Under the pieces are notes generated by a model. The model had not been told where the DNA came from and ran no database searches. It was given only the letters and a program-made list of their open reading frames with translations. A DNA stretch of 64,000 bases from Diospyros lotus. Lineage: Eukaryota; Streptophyta; Magnoliopsida; Ericales; Ebenaceae. The translations under genes were made by a program, and so were the position numbers. The stretch lies in assembly GCF_014633365.1 (NCBI RefSeq), contig NC_068352.1:27003310-27067309 (forward strand), given 5' to 3'. Below are positions 37,057 through 47,999 of this stretch, piece by piece; the first letter of the stretch is position 1, and each line of letters begins with the position of its first letter.

Positions 37057-37068
37057 AAGTTAGTAATT

Positions 37069-40000
37069 GTCAAAATCTCCAAAAGAATAAAAATAATGAA
37101 ATGAGAGTAGACAATTTAGGATAATCTATATATACATTTGAATCTCGTCTGAATTTTAGTTCAATTTTGGAGAATCGCATCTTCCAAATGTTCATTTCTA
37201 ATTAGAAATTTTTTGTATTTAAACAAATTTTCTAATTTTATAGAAAATTGAGATTGTTTTCGAACAAATAAACCAACTCTATTATATTTTATCTTCTCGT
37301 ATCGATGCGATTTTAATATGTTGGAATGCATCAAGCTTATCTAAAAGATTAAATCATACTAGCCGAGTTCAATAATTTAGGATATGTTGACCATATTTTT
37401 GGTGATAAAATGGCCTTAATAAGCAATAATCAATCTGATGCAAATAGGACTATATGTTAAGCATGATATGTTTCTTTAGGAAAGTAAACGTGTGCATCCA
37501 TCTAATTATTAAATTTTCCCATTTTACTTAATTTTAGGAAGATTTGGTGACATGTTGACTATTTTTGCTAAACCTTTGATCCAGGAGGAATAGAATAGGG
37601 TTTTCTAAGAGAACCTTCCTCTTTTTATGAGTTTTATTAATCTAATTTGCTTTATAGAAGAGGAAATCAAACGAAATACGTAGCTTGTATAAGTTATTCC
37701 TTAGCTCACTTTAACAATTTTGTTAATATGTTTGTTTACAATTAAACTTAAGAGAATATTCGATACTCTTGCCATCATTCTTTCTCCTCGTCGCTGCCAA
37801 TTGTTTCTTACTCAGTGCCCGTGTCACCATCAATTCTAGCCTCACTCCTCTCACCATCGTTCCTTCTTGTCATCATCATAGATTGCTTTGTGCTTAGTGT
37901 TCGTGTGGGAGTCGATTTGGTTGCTCGATAGTTGGTGCTTTATTCTGTTGGTACCTCTTGTTGCCATCGATTATGTTTGAACTATTTTTTTATAATTTTT
38001 TATATTAAAAATTATATTTACAAAAAACTCTTATAATTTTTTAATTTACACTTTATGTGGTGTTTTTGTTCCTTTTTTTTTAAAAAAAAAAATCATTTTT
38101 TTTGTTTTTATGTTGTATCGAAAATACTTCATGTTCCTGTTTCTATACAACCTAGACTACTAGCTCATTTCTCGTTTTGTGTTTGGTCGGGTCTAGGATT
38201 TTTTTCCTGTGTAATCAGTCGTCTTTTTATTATCTCTCTATTTGATTTAACTTCAATATTTTTATTCCAGCAAAGAAAAAAAAAGGAGTAAACTTTGCCT
38301 CCACTCATTAAAATTAAAAAGTCGATCTATAATAACTTTTAAAATATTTTTTTTTCTTTTTCAATCAAACTCTATCATTTGAGATTTAGTGAAAAAGTAA
38401 TTAAGATTGGCAGGACCCAAAACTGTTGAGAGTTTAAATTCACCAATTTTACTACTTATCAATAAGATGTAACTCTTGATAATAACTTTTGAAATATTAT
38501 TGTGACATCACTTAGATATATAGTTTTTTTTCGGGTAAATTAAACAATAAATTGTCTTCAATTGTCACCAGCTGTTTGAATGTGGGTATTTTTTTGCAAT
38601 ATAATACATAAATAGTAGCTAGCTAGCTAGGACCCTCAGAAATGATCCAGAAGAATATTTGTGATGGGAGAAAGAGTCAACCATGAGAGGGATTTATGGT
38701 GGGATAATTGCCGAATGTCCTAAAACAAACTGTTTGTTCTTCATCTACTTTTAGGGCTTTGGCACATGGAGGGGTCTTCCATTGCACCCCTTTTCTGAAT
38801 ATTTTAGAATGAATGGCCTGCCATTGTTGGAGATACGCCTATATTTAAACCTATCAATCTACTACTTCTGTTTCTTCTTAATTATTTCTCAGATAATTAA
38901 ACTTCTCCTTCCCATGGACCAATTTCTTTGTGGGTACCAGGAACTTGAGCCACCATCCCCTTCGGATTCTTCTCTCCTCTAATATGGTTCTCATGCATTT
39001 AATCAGCATTAATTTCAAACCACTTTTTCTTATTCTTTAAGCAACATACGCAAGCATGTTCTCATAACATTAATGAAAAGAGTAATGTTAGAAATTTTAC
39101 CTAATTATGGTGTATTAGTCATGTGTTATATTTTCATTAAAAGAGGTGTTAGGCAGATGATAATGACACATAATTTCTTTAATATCTTCTAATATTGGGG
39201 AGGTGTTACATAACTAATGACACCGTAATCAGTCATAATTTATAACATTATTCTAATGAAAATGTAAACTAACTAGCCTACCCCCAGTTCTTTGTGGGCG
39301 TAAGTGATTTGGTGCGTGTGACATGTTGATTATTAGATGATTTTGACTATGTCAGTCTAATTAAAATAACAAATTAAAGTCATGCAGACTATGAGAAAAG
39401 AACTATAATCAAAGAAATGGAAAAGATGAGGAGTAAATAAATTTCTTGGATACTTATGTAATTTTAGCAAGTAACGCGACTCAATAGGTAAGATTATACT
39501 AATTCAAAATCTAATCAAAGAACCATTAAGACTTGCAAAACTCCAACTTAAAATCATAGTCATTGATCAAATTAAGGTGCTTTTGAATCTGAAACTATAT
39601 ATATATGTCCTTTGGAGCTTCAAGCATATCCCTTGCCCAACCAATTAGCAAGGCTCATGCACCTGTGACAAGAAGATCAGCAGTTACATTAATTTCTCCT
39701 AGTCTTAATTAATTAGTTAGTCTAACTTGCCGGCAGCAATAGGTAGTGCTTGCCAAGCAAGGTGCTAGCTAGATTTTTGTCTTTTCACTTTGTACGCTCG
39801 AATTAACAGGCCCATCTTTGATGGCCCTATGGCCCTTTCTAATTATCTTACTACTTAACAAAAAGAAAAAGAATTAGCTTCACTAGTACTGCCATCTATT
39901 AATGGTTTGAGAAAATAATATATATTCACTTTCTTTGACACTATATATGTTTTAGATATTTTCATCAACATGATATTCTCAGCTCAGCCGGCCGTACAAG

Positions 40001-40683
40001 TTGTTCAATTATCATTGTCGATTTAATTACTTGTAATTATTATGAGTCTTGCCGTGCTCATCACCATTAACTTGATTGGTGATTAGAAATGACATGGGAT
40101 CAAAAGCCATTAATTTGTCGCCTAATTAAACACAAAAGAAAATGCTTTGTCTAGACGGTTCAGTTCATCTAATCTTAATTACTTTCATTGCAGTCTAATC
40201 TAATCTAATCTAATCTTCTCTCTCTATCTCTCTCTCTCATTTATCTTCTTGGCCATCACTACTTTAGGTTTTGTTACTTTATGAAGAAGTTATTATGGGT
40301 TGCGCAAGCTCTATTCTTTCAGAGGTCTTTTCCGGTTGTTCTTTGAACATACATGTAGAGCTCTGATTCAAACAACCCATTCTCGGATGGATTTGTAATT
40401 TGCAACCTCGCTGACTAGACTGTCTCACTTTCGGTGTTTTGCTTAACAAAAAAGGAAAGGAAATAAAGGAAGAAACTTCTTTAATTTCGTTTGAGATAAA
40501 TTAATGTACAGTAAATGTAAGAAAGGAAAATTAATTAAACGTACGGAAAAGGATTACTGTAGAGAAGAACAATTTAAAGATCCTGGGTGTTCATTAATTA
40601 TTAATATATATAATCAGAGGGAATTTTCTTTGTACATTTGAACTATTCTTGCCATTGAGAGAGAGGGGGGTGGGGGGAGATTA
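37069..40683. other. intergenic region, no gene supported
   Basis: AT-rich with CT-rich patches. The GC-richer patch at 37760-37960 resembles in texture the coding-like centres of the elements at 3.2 and 35.1 kb. I scanned for well-known plant microRNA sequences from memory and saw none. The right end (about 40480-40683) is probably the 3' UTR of the VUP1-like gene. Confidence 0.5.
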
Positions 40684-41539
40684 TTAACCAAGGTAGTTGA
40701 CTAGCATGGAGAAAGGAACCAAGCACAGCCCTCTCTTCTTCAGTTCTGTATATTCATCAATGTTCTTGTCTTCATAAGTCATCTTGTTTTCTCGATCATC
40801 TGTGTAAAATTCTGAACAAAAACCAGAGCCGCCTCCTTTTCCCTGCAAGATGATAATTATTCAGAATTATCATGCACTTCATAATATCCAACCCTAAAAA
40901 CTTAATTATTATCCTCAACAATAGTATACAACAATAAGAGCATATATATATATATATATATACACACCCACCCACCTTTAGAGAGCTTTCTATATTGTCT
41001 TCTCTCTTTCTGGGATTGCTCTCCACCGGCTTCAAGCTGCTAACCTAGATAAAATTTGAAAAACTTTATCAATATGAAAATTAAAAAAAAAAATGTGGAT
41101 GAATGAATAAATACAAGCACCTTTTATATATATAAAATGTATATATATAGATGTATATATAGTTAACCTTGGGGCTGTTAACGGGAGAACTAGCAGTATC
41201 CTCCAAGGAATCATCTCGAGAAATCTCTTTGGTTCTTGTTTTCTTGAAACTCAATTGCTTTGGCTGCACTGCGACTTCAACGGGAGAAGATGAGAAGGCT
41301 TGATTGCTGCTTCTGTTGTTGTTGTTGTTGAGGATGGCGTTCCATGGCGCACCAGAAGCGGCATCAGAAACCAAAGAAGGGCTGCCAAAACTGGCATCAA
41401 CCGAGAAATAAGTCGGCTCTTGTTGGTGGTCTTCATCTCTTGAGAAATCTTGCAAGTAGGATGTCCATCCGCTCTCCTCGGGAGCGGCATCTGGTGCGGC
41501 CATGGAGGCACTGGCTTTGTCTGCTGACGAATCCTCCAT
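40684..41539 (-). CDS. VUP1-like vascular-related unknown protein
   Basis: VUP proteins are plant-specific proteins expressed in vascular tissue. VUP1 overexpression alters growth and hormone responses, but biochemical function is unknown. The minus-strand exons are 41168-41539, 40976-41044 and 40684-40842 (600 nt, 199 aa). Family blocks are an acidic EESGWTSYLQDF (about residues 20-31), SLVSDAASGAPWN, LSFKKTRTKE, EDTASSPVNSPK at the exon 1 end, and the C-terminal ELKKRGLCLVPFSMLVNYLG. Exon 2 starts at GTTAGC after TTATCTAG. The later AG pairs in TTAGCAG would break the frame. The frame is open upstream to an ATG at 41665, but that lies above the TATA box at about 41611, so the start at 41539 is preferred. 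A run of Asn is encoded by a GTT-repeat tract. Confidence 0.88.
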
Positions 41540-41610
41540 CAGCGTAAGAGAGAAGAAATCAGAGAAAGAGATTTGTTTTGCAGAAATATTAGAGGGCTTT
41601 TCCAAGAGAC

Positions 41611-41620
41611 AGATATATAA
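41611..41620 (-). promoter_or_regulatory. TATA box of VUP1-like gene
   Basis: TTATATATCT on the minus strand lies about 75 bp before the chosen ATG. About 100 bp further upstream sits a GA/TC dinucleotide tract. Confidence 0.5.
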
Positions 41621-41714
41621 CAGAACGAAAAGGTTGGCCAGAGAGTGGAGAAAGGGACCGCCCATAATTCAGAATCTTGGGCGGGGACCAAGGGCAAGAG
41701 GAGAGAGAGGGAGT

Positions 41715-41715
<1 letters not shown>

Positions 41716-41748
<33 letters not shown>
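41716..41748. repeat. GA microsatellite upstream of VUP1-like gene
   Basis: A run of about 16 AG/GA units adjoins a purine-rich AGAGGAGAGAGAGGGAG patch. On the gene's sense strand it reads as a TC-rich tract about 180-210 bp upstream of the ATG. GA tracts of this kind bind BBR/BPC factors in plants, but a role here is inferred. Confidence 0.7.
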
Positions 41749-41750
<2 letters not shown>

Positions 41751-41759
41751 TGCTGGGAA

Positions 41760-43432
41760 GAAAACAAACTAATAATTGGGCCCAGGTTTTGTGTGTTTTT
41801 TAACACACAAGTTTCAACCTTACGCACTAAATTGAGGGAATCCATTGCTGTTGGCGTGCATCCATTGATGGAGTTTAGAGGGGGGCTCGTTAAGTTTGTG
41901 TTTGAGTTGGCTTATGGGTCCAATTAAGATCATATTTTCCAACCCTTAAAAGATAAAAATTAAAAAAAAAAAAGAAGGAAATACCTAACTCTTTATTTGT
42001 TTATTTTTGACTTGAACCTGCCAAATATAAAGGATGGCTGCACTTAGACAAACTCAAGCCAACCCACGGACTAGGCTAACACAATTAATAGAATATTAAC
42101 CCAACAATTAGACCTAATTAGCATCACAGCAACAAACTAAACCTCAAAACCTAAAACATATATAAAAGTTGAGTAACGCCATAAGAAGCAAATATATTCA
42201 GTTTTGGTGGTTCACCATTTGTATAATACAAGTCGCAATATTTAAATTAGAAACTCGTTCAAATTTTAATATTCTTTTTTAATAATTTAATTTGTGGATT
42301 ACCTAATTAAATCTTCACACTCCACCTTGCACAAAATCAAACCCTAAGCTAGAGCCCATCGCCCCTACTTCAATCCTGGACGGGGTAGGTCATTCATGGG
42401 CTGGGCCCGCTGGGCCTAACAATCATCATTAAATTACAGGCTGTTTGGAACCTCAAAATGATTAGCCATATATATAATGCCAAGTTGAGTCCAAAAACAA
42501 AAGCTCATAAGTGTTTTTTTTTTCAAATTAAAATTAAATTAATCATTAATTGTATTCAATTTAAGTAATTGCAAATTCTCTTGCACAATAAGAATAAATT
42601 TATTTTACTATTTAAAGTTTCTTATTTTGTGATACATTTTATTAGTTGTTTGCTTTGAAATTTTTTCTAAGCAATTAAAATATTCTTTTATTTTACCAAG
42701 AGATAGGCTAAGTCGCGAATTTAGCTGCATATTTTTTTCAGAATTAAAAATAATTTTTATTTTTTATGTCTATGATGAACAATATATGTCTCATTGAATA
42801 AAGAACGTATTACATGTACTGACAGGATGACAAGCCCCATAATCGAATCAAATTTTATCCAATGATAAAGTCCAATAGAATTTCATAGATCGAACTTCAT
42901 CATCGATTATCAAGGAGTCACGAATGAGAAAAGGCTAAACTTCATGAACCCTGATTATAAAGCCCGATTGGAATTGGAAGAAGCCCAATCGATCGAGCTT
43001 CATAGATCGAATGAAGTTCGATTTGGTCGTCAGGCTTATAAATGAACCCCACAGAGGCAGCAACGACAAATTAGGTGAGGACATTTTTGTCATTTGGTAT
43101 TTTCGTTCATTCTCTCGGTAATCCAATTGTTTATACAAGTAACCATTTTTATTGAATAAATGATTTTTTTTTTTTACTTATAGAACAAAAAAAAGAATAA
43201 ATGGTTTCGGTCTTTGATGAAAGGACGTGTCAATTGGATAAAAGATGTGTCCATTGGAAGATTAAAGGGTGTGTAGATTGGCTGCATGGACCCAATGGTT
43301 GCATTCGTTGGTTACTCTTTGCAACGGTTCAACAAAACGTTGCTAGCATGCAGACACATATATATTCAAAGCTTCCTACAACTTCAATGGCGGTTGGGCT
43401 TCCCTCATAACACCATACTCATTAATCAACAA
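41760..43432. other. intergenic region with LTR-like fragment
   Basis: No gene is supported up to the F-box start. From about 42820 to 43140 the sequence is GC-richer and has repeated CATAGATCGAA(C/T) and GAAGTTCGATT words, ending with CTTATAAATGAACC. This resembles the U3/R part of a plant LTR. No paired LTR or target duplication was found. It may supply the F-box gene's promoter. Confidence 0.4.
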
Positions 43433-45174
43433 ATGGAAAGGAAGCAAGAATGTGGAGATGTCCTCTCCCGGTTGCCAGACTCGCTTCTCGTTGCCATCAT
43501 CTCCTTCCTGCCATTCAAAGAAGCCGCAAGAACTTCTGTCTTGTCCAAGCGTTGTCGATACATTTGGCACGAGACCAAGAACATAGAGTTTAACCAGGCA
43601 TTCTTTGGTAAACCAAATGAGAAATTCAATGAGACCCAACGAAGCGCTTTCATCAATTTTTCCTTACAGTGGATTGATCGCTATCGCAATTGCACCGTAG
43701 ACAGATTTCGTCTGGCATTTGCCAACCCCCGAGGAGAGGAATTTCAACAATTGATTCAATTTGCCATGGCTCACAAAGCCAAGTGCCTGGATCTGGATTT
43801 CTCGGATCCAACTTGGGACGAAGAAAGCATGGAAAATCACGTTGCTTCATTTGAATTGCCATCGCCGGACGTTTATCAGCACAGGGAGTTGGAAGAGCTC
43901 AGGTTGTTTTCCTGTAACTTTAGGGTTCTTGAATTCAAATGCTTCAAAGCACTCAAGAGCCTGTCTTTGGGATGGACAAAACTGTCTTCTTCTTTTCTCA
44001 CAACCTTGTGCTTAAACTGTAAGTTCCTGGAGAGTCTGAGTTTGAAGAAGTGTTGGGATTTGAAATATCTCGACATCTCTGGGTCGAAGTTGAGGACATT
44101 GGTGATCGACAGGTGCCTGGATCTTGACAACGGTGTCGTGATTGACGCTCCAAAATTGCAGTTCTTTAAGTACTCTGGGCGCTTGGTCATTTTTATGATC
44201 GAATACTTGAATGCCATGGTAGAGGCCGATCTTAACTTTGGGTTTGAGTTTGAGTTTGGTGAATTTGGTGACATTATTTGCGACCTCCTCAGAGATCTTT
44301 GGAGCATTAGGGTTCTTACTGTGTGCAGTTACATTCTTCAAGTATCATCTCTTCTTCTTCTTCTTCTTCTTCTTCTTCTTCTTCTCCTTCTTCTACAATT
44401 GCACGCTTTATTTCTTGATGTTATCTTAGGGTTTGAGTTTAATGAGATTAATTTTGATTTTGATTTGAGATTATTATTAAGTTTATCTCTTTTATAATCC
44501 CTTATAAATGCATAAACAGACCTGCAAATGATTGTATCCATCGCGATTAACTTCTTGTTTGTTGATAGGTAATTCCGAGTGCCGAAGAGTACCCATTACT
44601 TAGGCCCCCGCTCGAGGGCATCCGCGAGTTGACAATGAAGACAACATTGCATGCTCACGAGTTTCATGGAATATCATTCTTCCTTAACAGTTGCCCCCTC
44701 CTGGAGCGTCTCACCATCGACATCGGCAGTCGTCCGACAACCATATTTTCGGTTAGTGCGCCCAATAATTTTTGAAACCCTACCCTAAACAAATTAACCA
44801 TCCATTGCTTAATATTAACATGCACACACACACACACACACACATCTATATGTTGTGTCGTTTAGGAACGTGGAACAACGCTTGATCTGAATGAACATGA
44901 ATTCTTAAGCAAATACAAGTATATGATAGTGTACGGATGCTTGAGAACAAGTTTGAGGGTGATAGAGATAAAAGGGTTCAAAGGAGGGCCAAGCGAGGTG
45001 GCGGCGATTAAGTATTTTCTCAGGTTTGGGCTTGTATTGGAGGCGTTGTTCATCTGTGTCTCGAAAGAAAAGGGAGCCGACGGCGTGGACATGGAGCCAC
45101 AGTATCGTGAGAATGCAAGAAAGTTGCTGCAGTTTCCAACAGCTTCGAAGTCACTTGCTATATTTGTTGGTTGA
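43433..45174 (+). CDS. F-box/FBD/LRR-type protein
   Basis: F-box proteins are substrate receptors of SCF ubiquitin ligases. The FBD subfamily is large, fast-evolving and mostly uncharacterised. The exons are 43433-44341, 44569-44751 and 44866-45174 (1401 nt, 466 aa), all phase 0. The N-terminal F-box is at about residues 10-47 (LSRLPDSLLVAIISFLPFKE, then SVLSKRCRYIW). It is followed by irregular leucine-rich repeats (LEELRLFSCNF, LKSLSLGWTKL, LESLSLKKCWDL, LRTLVIDRCLDL). The C-terminal FBD-like region is GPSEVAAIKYFLRFGLVLEA. Intron 1 contains (CTT)n and stays open past the donor, which gives a misleading read-through frame to 44497. The frame also extends upstream to an ATG at 43286. The chosen Met precedes the F-box by the usual short distance. 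Confidence 0.85.
44349..44393. repeat. (CTT)n microsatellite in F-box intron 1
   Basis: A run of CTT units with a single CTC interruption starts 7 bases after the intron 1 donor GTATCA. Translated in frame it gives poly-Leu, so intron retention would add a hydrophobic tail. Confidence 0.85.
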
Positions 45175-46816
45175 TCGGAAAGACAAATTTATTATCTACA
45201 GCATGTGTTGTAATCCTGTAGACAAATTAAACTGCACATGCATACTGCATACACATGCTAATCTTCTGTATGGATTGTCTTTGCCAATGAGCAATATATC
45301 ATCGTTCATGGTGAAGTAAAGCCATGATATATATATATATATATGGATATACATAATATACTTATGGATAAGCTAATTTTCAGTTTTCATTTTTACTGTC
45401 ATGGTTGGTTTTAGTTTTTATTTAAAAAAAAAAGAACTTAACTACTTTAACTACCATTTTTTTTTCAATTTTGTGTTTATTTTTTTAATTTTAAAAAAAC
45501 TTTTTCTCCTAACCACACATGCCACCGATATTACGTGATGTTTCAATGGCTTCTATGGCTGGTTTCAAAGGTGGGGGAATGGAAGAAAATGAAAACGAAT
45601 TTAAAATTATGAAAATGCCTTTTTTGTTACTTTCAAATTGGATAAATTACGAAAAAAAAAAAACTAAAAGCTAAATCTAAAGTGTAAATACGTCGTGATA
45701 TGTTAATTAACATATCACTACATGTCTTTTGTTTGTTTAATTGTGACAAAATATTTTGAAATTTTTATTTTGTCATTAGATTACTATTTTTATGCCTAAT
45801 ATGACTTATTTTTATGAAAAAAAATGAATTCATCAGAATTATTTTTGTCATTAAAATTATTTTTATCACAAAAAACTGAATTTCTTGTGACATATATACA
45901 TATTTTTGTCATAATTTTTTTTATAATACCATGTTGTGACAAAATATTTTTATAGTAAAAATTATTACTTATTGTGACTAAAAAAATTTGTAATTAGATC
46001 TTATATGAATACATACTGTGACAAAATTTTTTGGTGACAATTATTTTGTCAATATTATGTAAGTTGAATTGACAGCAAAATTTTGGCTCCAAGTTGATGT
46101 GGCAAAATTTTGTAATAAAAATTATTTTATCATTATAATTATCTATCTCCTTATATTATAATAAAATATTATGTCAAAATATTTTTTTTGGTCACAACTT
46201 CACTCACTTTTTGAATTTTATATAAAAAAAATACTTTTCGTGACAAAATTTAATCTATCACAATTATTTTTTTCATAATATACTAAAATTATTGTAGTTA
46301 ATTCGGTCTTTTATTGGATCATTTGATTTTTGTAGTCCCAGGGATTTTAGGGCAGTAGCTAGGTTGTCTTTTTCAATGTTCTTTTACTAGCAAGAAGAAA
46401 AAAAAGAGAAAAAAAGAAAACGCTTTTACTTCCATTAGAAGAGCTTTTAAATGTGGACAAAAACATGGTTAGGGAGGCGCGGGTACAAGGATGTTGAGAA
46501 GTTATTTTTGAAGCGATTGCTCTTAATTAAAGTGGTGGTGGAGGCTATCAATAATGTGGATGAACATTTGCTTTGGGCTTATTGGACTATTATTTATGAC
46601 ATATTCTTATTCAAAAAAAATCTCTTGAAAAGTTTTTTTTTTGTTTTGTTTTGTGTAAATAATAATTATATTAAGTGAAAAAAGAGAAATTAACAGTCAC
46701 AAGAGTAAGGCGTACACCACAACAAATAACTAAAAAAGAAAAAATGTATCCTGAATAAATGAGGATAGCCACACTAACAAAGACACATGAACTACAAACA
46801 AAGAATAAAATTAGAT
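45175..46816. repeat. dispersed TGTGACAAAAT inverted motif cluster
   Basis: From about 45750 to 46270 the words TGTGACAAAAT and ATTTTGTCA recur roughly ten times in both orientations, with spacing of 20-70 bp. CACTACATG stands near the left edge (about 45717). This is the texture of subterminal repeats of a CACTA-type element, although neither terminus is secure. The rest of this stretch is F-box 3' flank and AT-rich DNA without a gene. Confidence 0.4.
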
Positions 46817-47900
46817 TCAAGTTGGGTCTGTAATCAGAGGCCGACTCACAATATTAATCTGTTTAGCCCTGAGAAACGCATTAAGTTTCTTTTTCTCCCA
46901 CTTTTTTTGAAACTTGGTCTTAACCGAAACATACTTAGATCCCAAGCTTTCAAGTCTGCTTGACGAACTGTCTTCATCTCCAATGCAATCTCGCTTACCA
47001 TTATTATCATCAATTACCATATCTAGCTTCTCCAATACCCCTTTTATCTCTTGGCACCAGCATTAAGAATGAGTATTCATGTCCACCCCTAAAAGTGATG
47101 ATGAGGTGATTAGTCATAACCACCTCATCATCACTAATTGGAGGGAAGTGAGGAGTGGTTATATAGTCTATCTTTTCATTCAAATGCTTGCAAGGAACTC
47201 TTTTACCACCTTAGCCATTTGTCTCATCTCAAGCGACTGTTCTCACACCTTGTCAATTTGTCTGTGCATCGACTGGGAAGGCTAGGTAGGCTAGTTTGGA
47301 CATCTAGTTAGATTATGCCTAAACACATGACAGTGAGAACAAATAAAAGGAATCCACTGGTACTCCACAAGCATGCGCAACAGTTTGGGCTCGCCAGTGC
47401 TCTCATCAATTCCATGGTCCAAATTAATATGTCTAGGAAAACCAGATAAGGCGTCCATTTGAACACATACTCAGGCAAATTCTACACGATTCTTATCCTC
47501 CATCGTGAAATTCGCATGGATAGGCTGACCTAGGGCACTAGCAATCGTAATAATACCCTCCTCATTCCATCATTCCAATGGAATATTGAAAATTTTCATC
47601 CAAATTGACACTGACGAGTGAACCTCCTTTGAGAGATCGGTACCCACCTCCCAAATTTTTCAAAATTAATGGATATCGCGTGAAATGCGAGAGCCCCCAT
47701 CAAACACTTTAATCATATTCGTCTCACTATCAAAATGAAATAAGAAGCAACCTGAATTATTTGAAATTACCTCAATAAGACCAAAATGTCTTAGCGAGCT
47801 AATTTCAAAATGAAAGAAGATACGAAAACATACAAAAGCAAAAGTTCTGCTTGTTTTGCAATTTGCAAGAGAGTGGAACAACAGAAAGTTTCCCAACTAA
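46817..47900 (-). pseudogene. decayed DUF4283/zinc-knuckle ORF of a LINE-like element
   Basis: On the minus strand, a DUF4283-like N-terminal part (with LIEVISNNSGCFLFHF and KVFDGG, 47666-47896) is followed by a second frame. That frame carries MKIFNIPLE, then NEEGIITIASALGQPIHANF, VCVQMDA and a zinc knuckle CSHCHVFRHNLTRC (C-x2-C-x4-H-x4-C, near 47310-47350). It is broken by in-frame TGA codons after PLE and after RVEFA, a TAG after the knuckle and at least one frame change. The last part (46817-47035) is open for 72 codons. DUF4283 plus zinc knuckle is the usual ORF1-like part of plant LINE elements and related gene remnants. No reverse transcriptase is seen next to it. Confidence 0.7.
47094..47135. 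repeat. perfect 15-bp hairpin
   Basis: AGTGATGATGAGGTG (47094-47108) is followed after 12 bases by its exact complement CACCTCATCATCACT (47121-47135). It lies between the zinc-knuckle part and the C-terminal part of the decayed DUF4283 frame. Confidence 0.9.
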
Positions 47901-47999
47901 TCCAGAAATTCAATCTGCCTGTCTTACATGCTTCACAAGATGTTTGTGTTTGATTGGATAGTGATGCATCATCAAGGGAATGAGGTTTTTCTGATTGGG

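Noticed and set aside
38580..40400. possible microRNA precursor in the inverted-word-rich region
   Set aside because: I saw no match to familiar plant mature microRNAs and no long hairpin I could trace by eye.
41031..41041. tandem TTAGCAG as acceptor for VUP1 exon 2
   Set aside because: Either AG would shift the frame. The AG of TTATCTAG just upstream keeps the conserved VSSLKP reading.
41540..41665. in-frame upstream ATG extending the VUP1-like protein by 42 residues
   Set aside because: It lies upstream of the TATA-like box, and the extension has no family counterpart. The ATG at 41539 is preferred.
43286..43432. upstream in-frame ATG for the F-box protein
   Set aside because: The extra 49 residues are not F-box-like. 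The Met at 43433 sits the usual short distance before the F-box.
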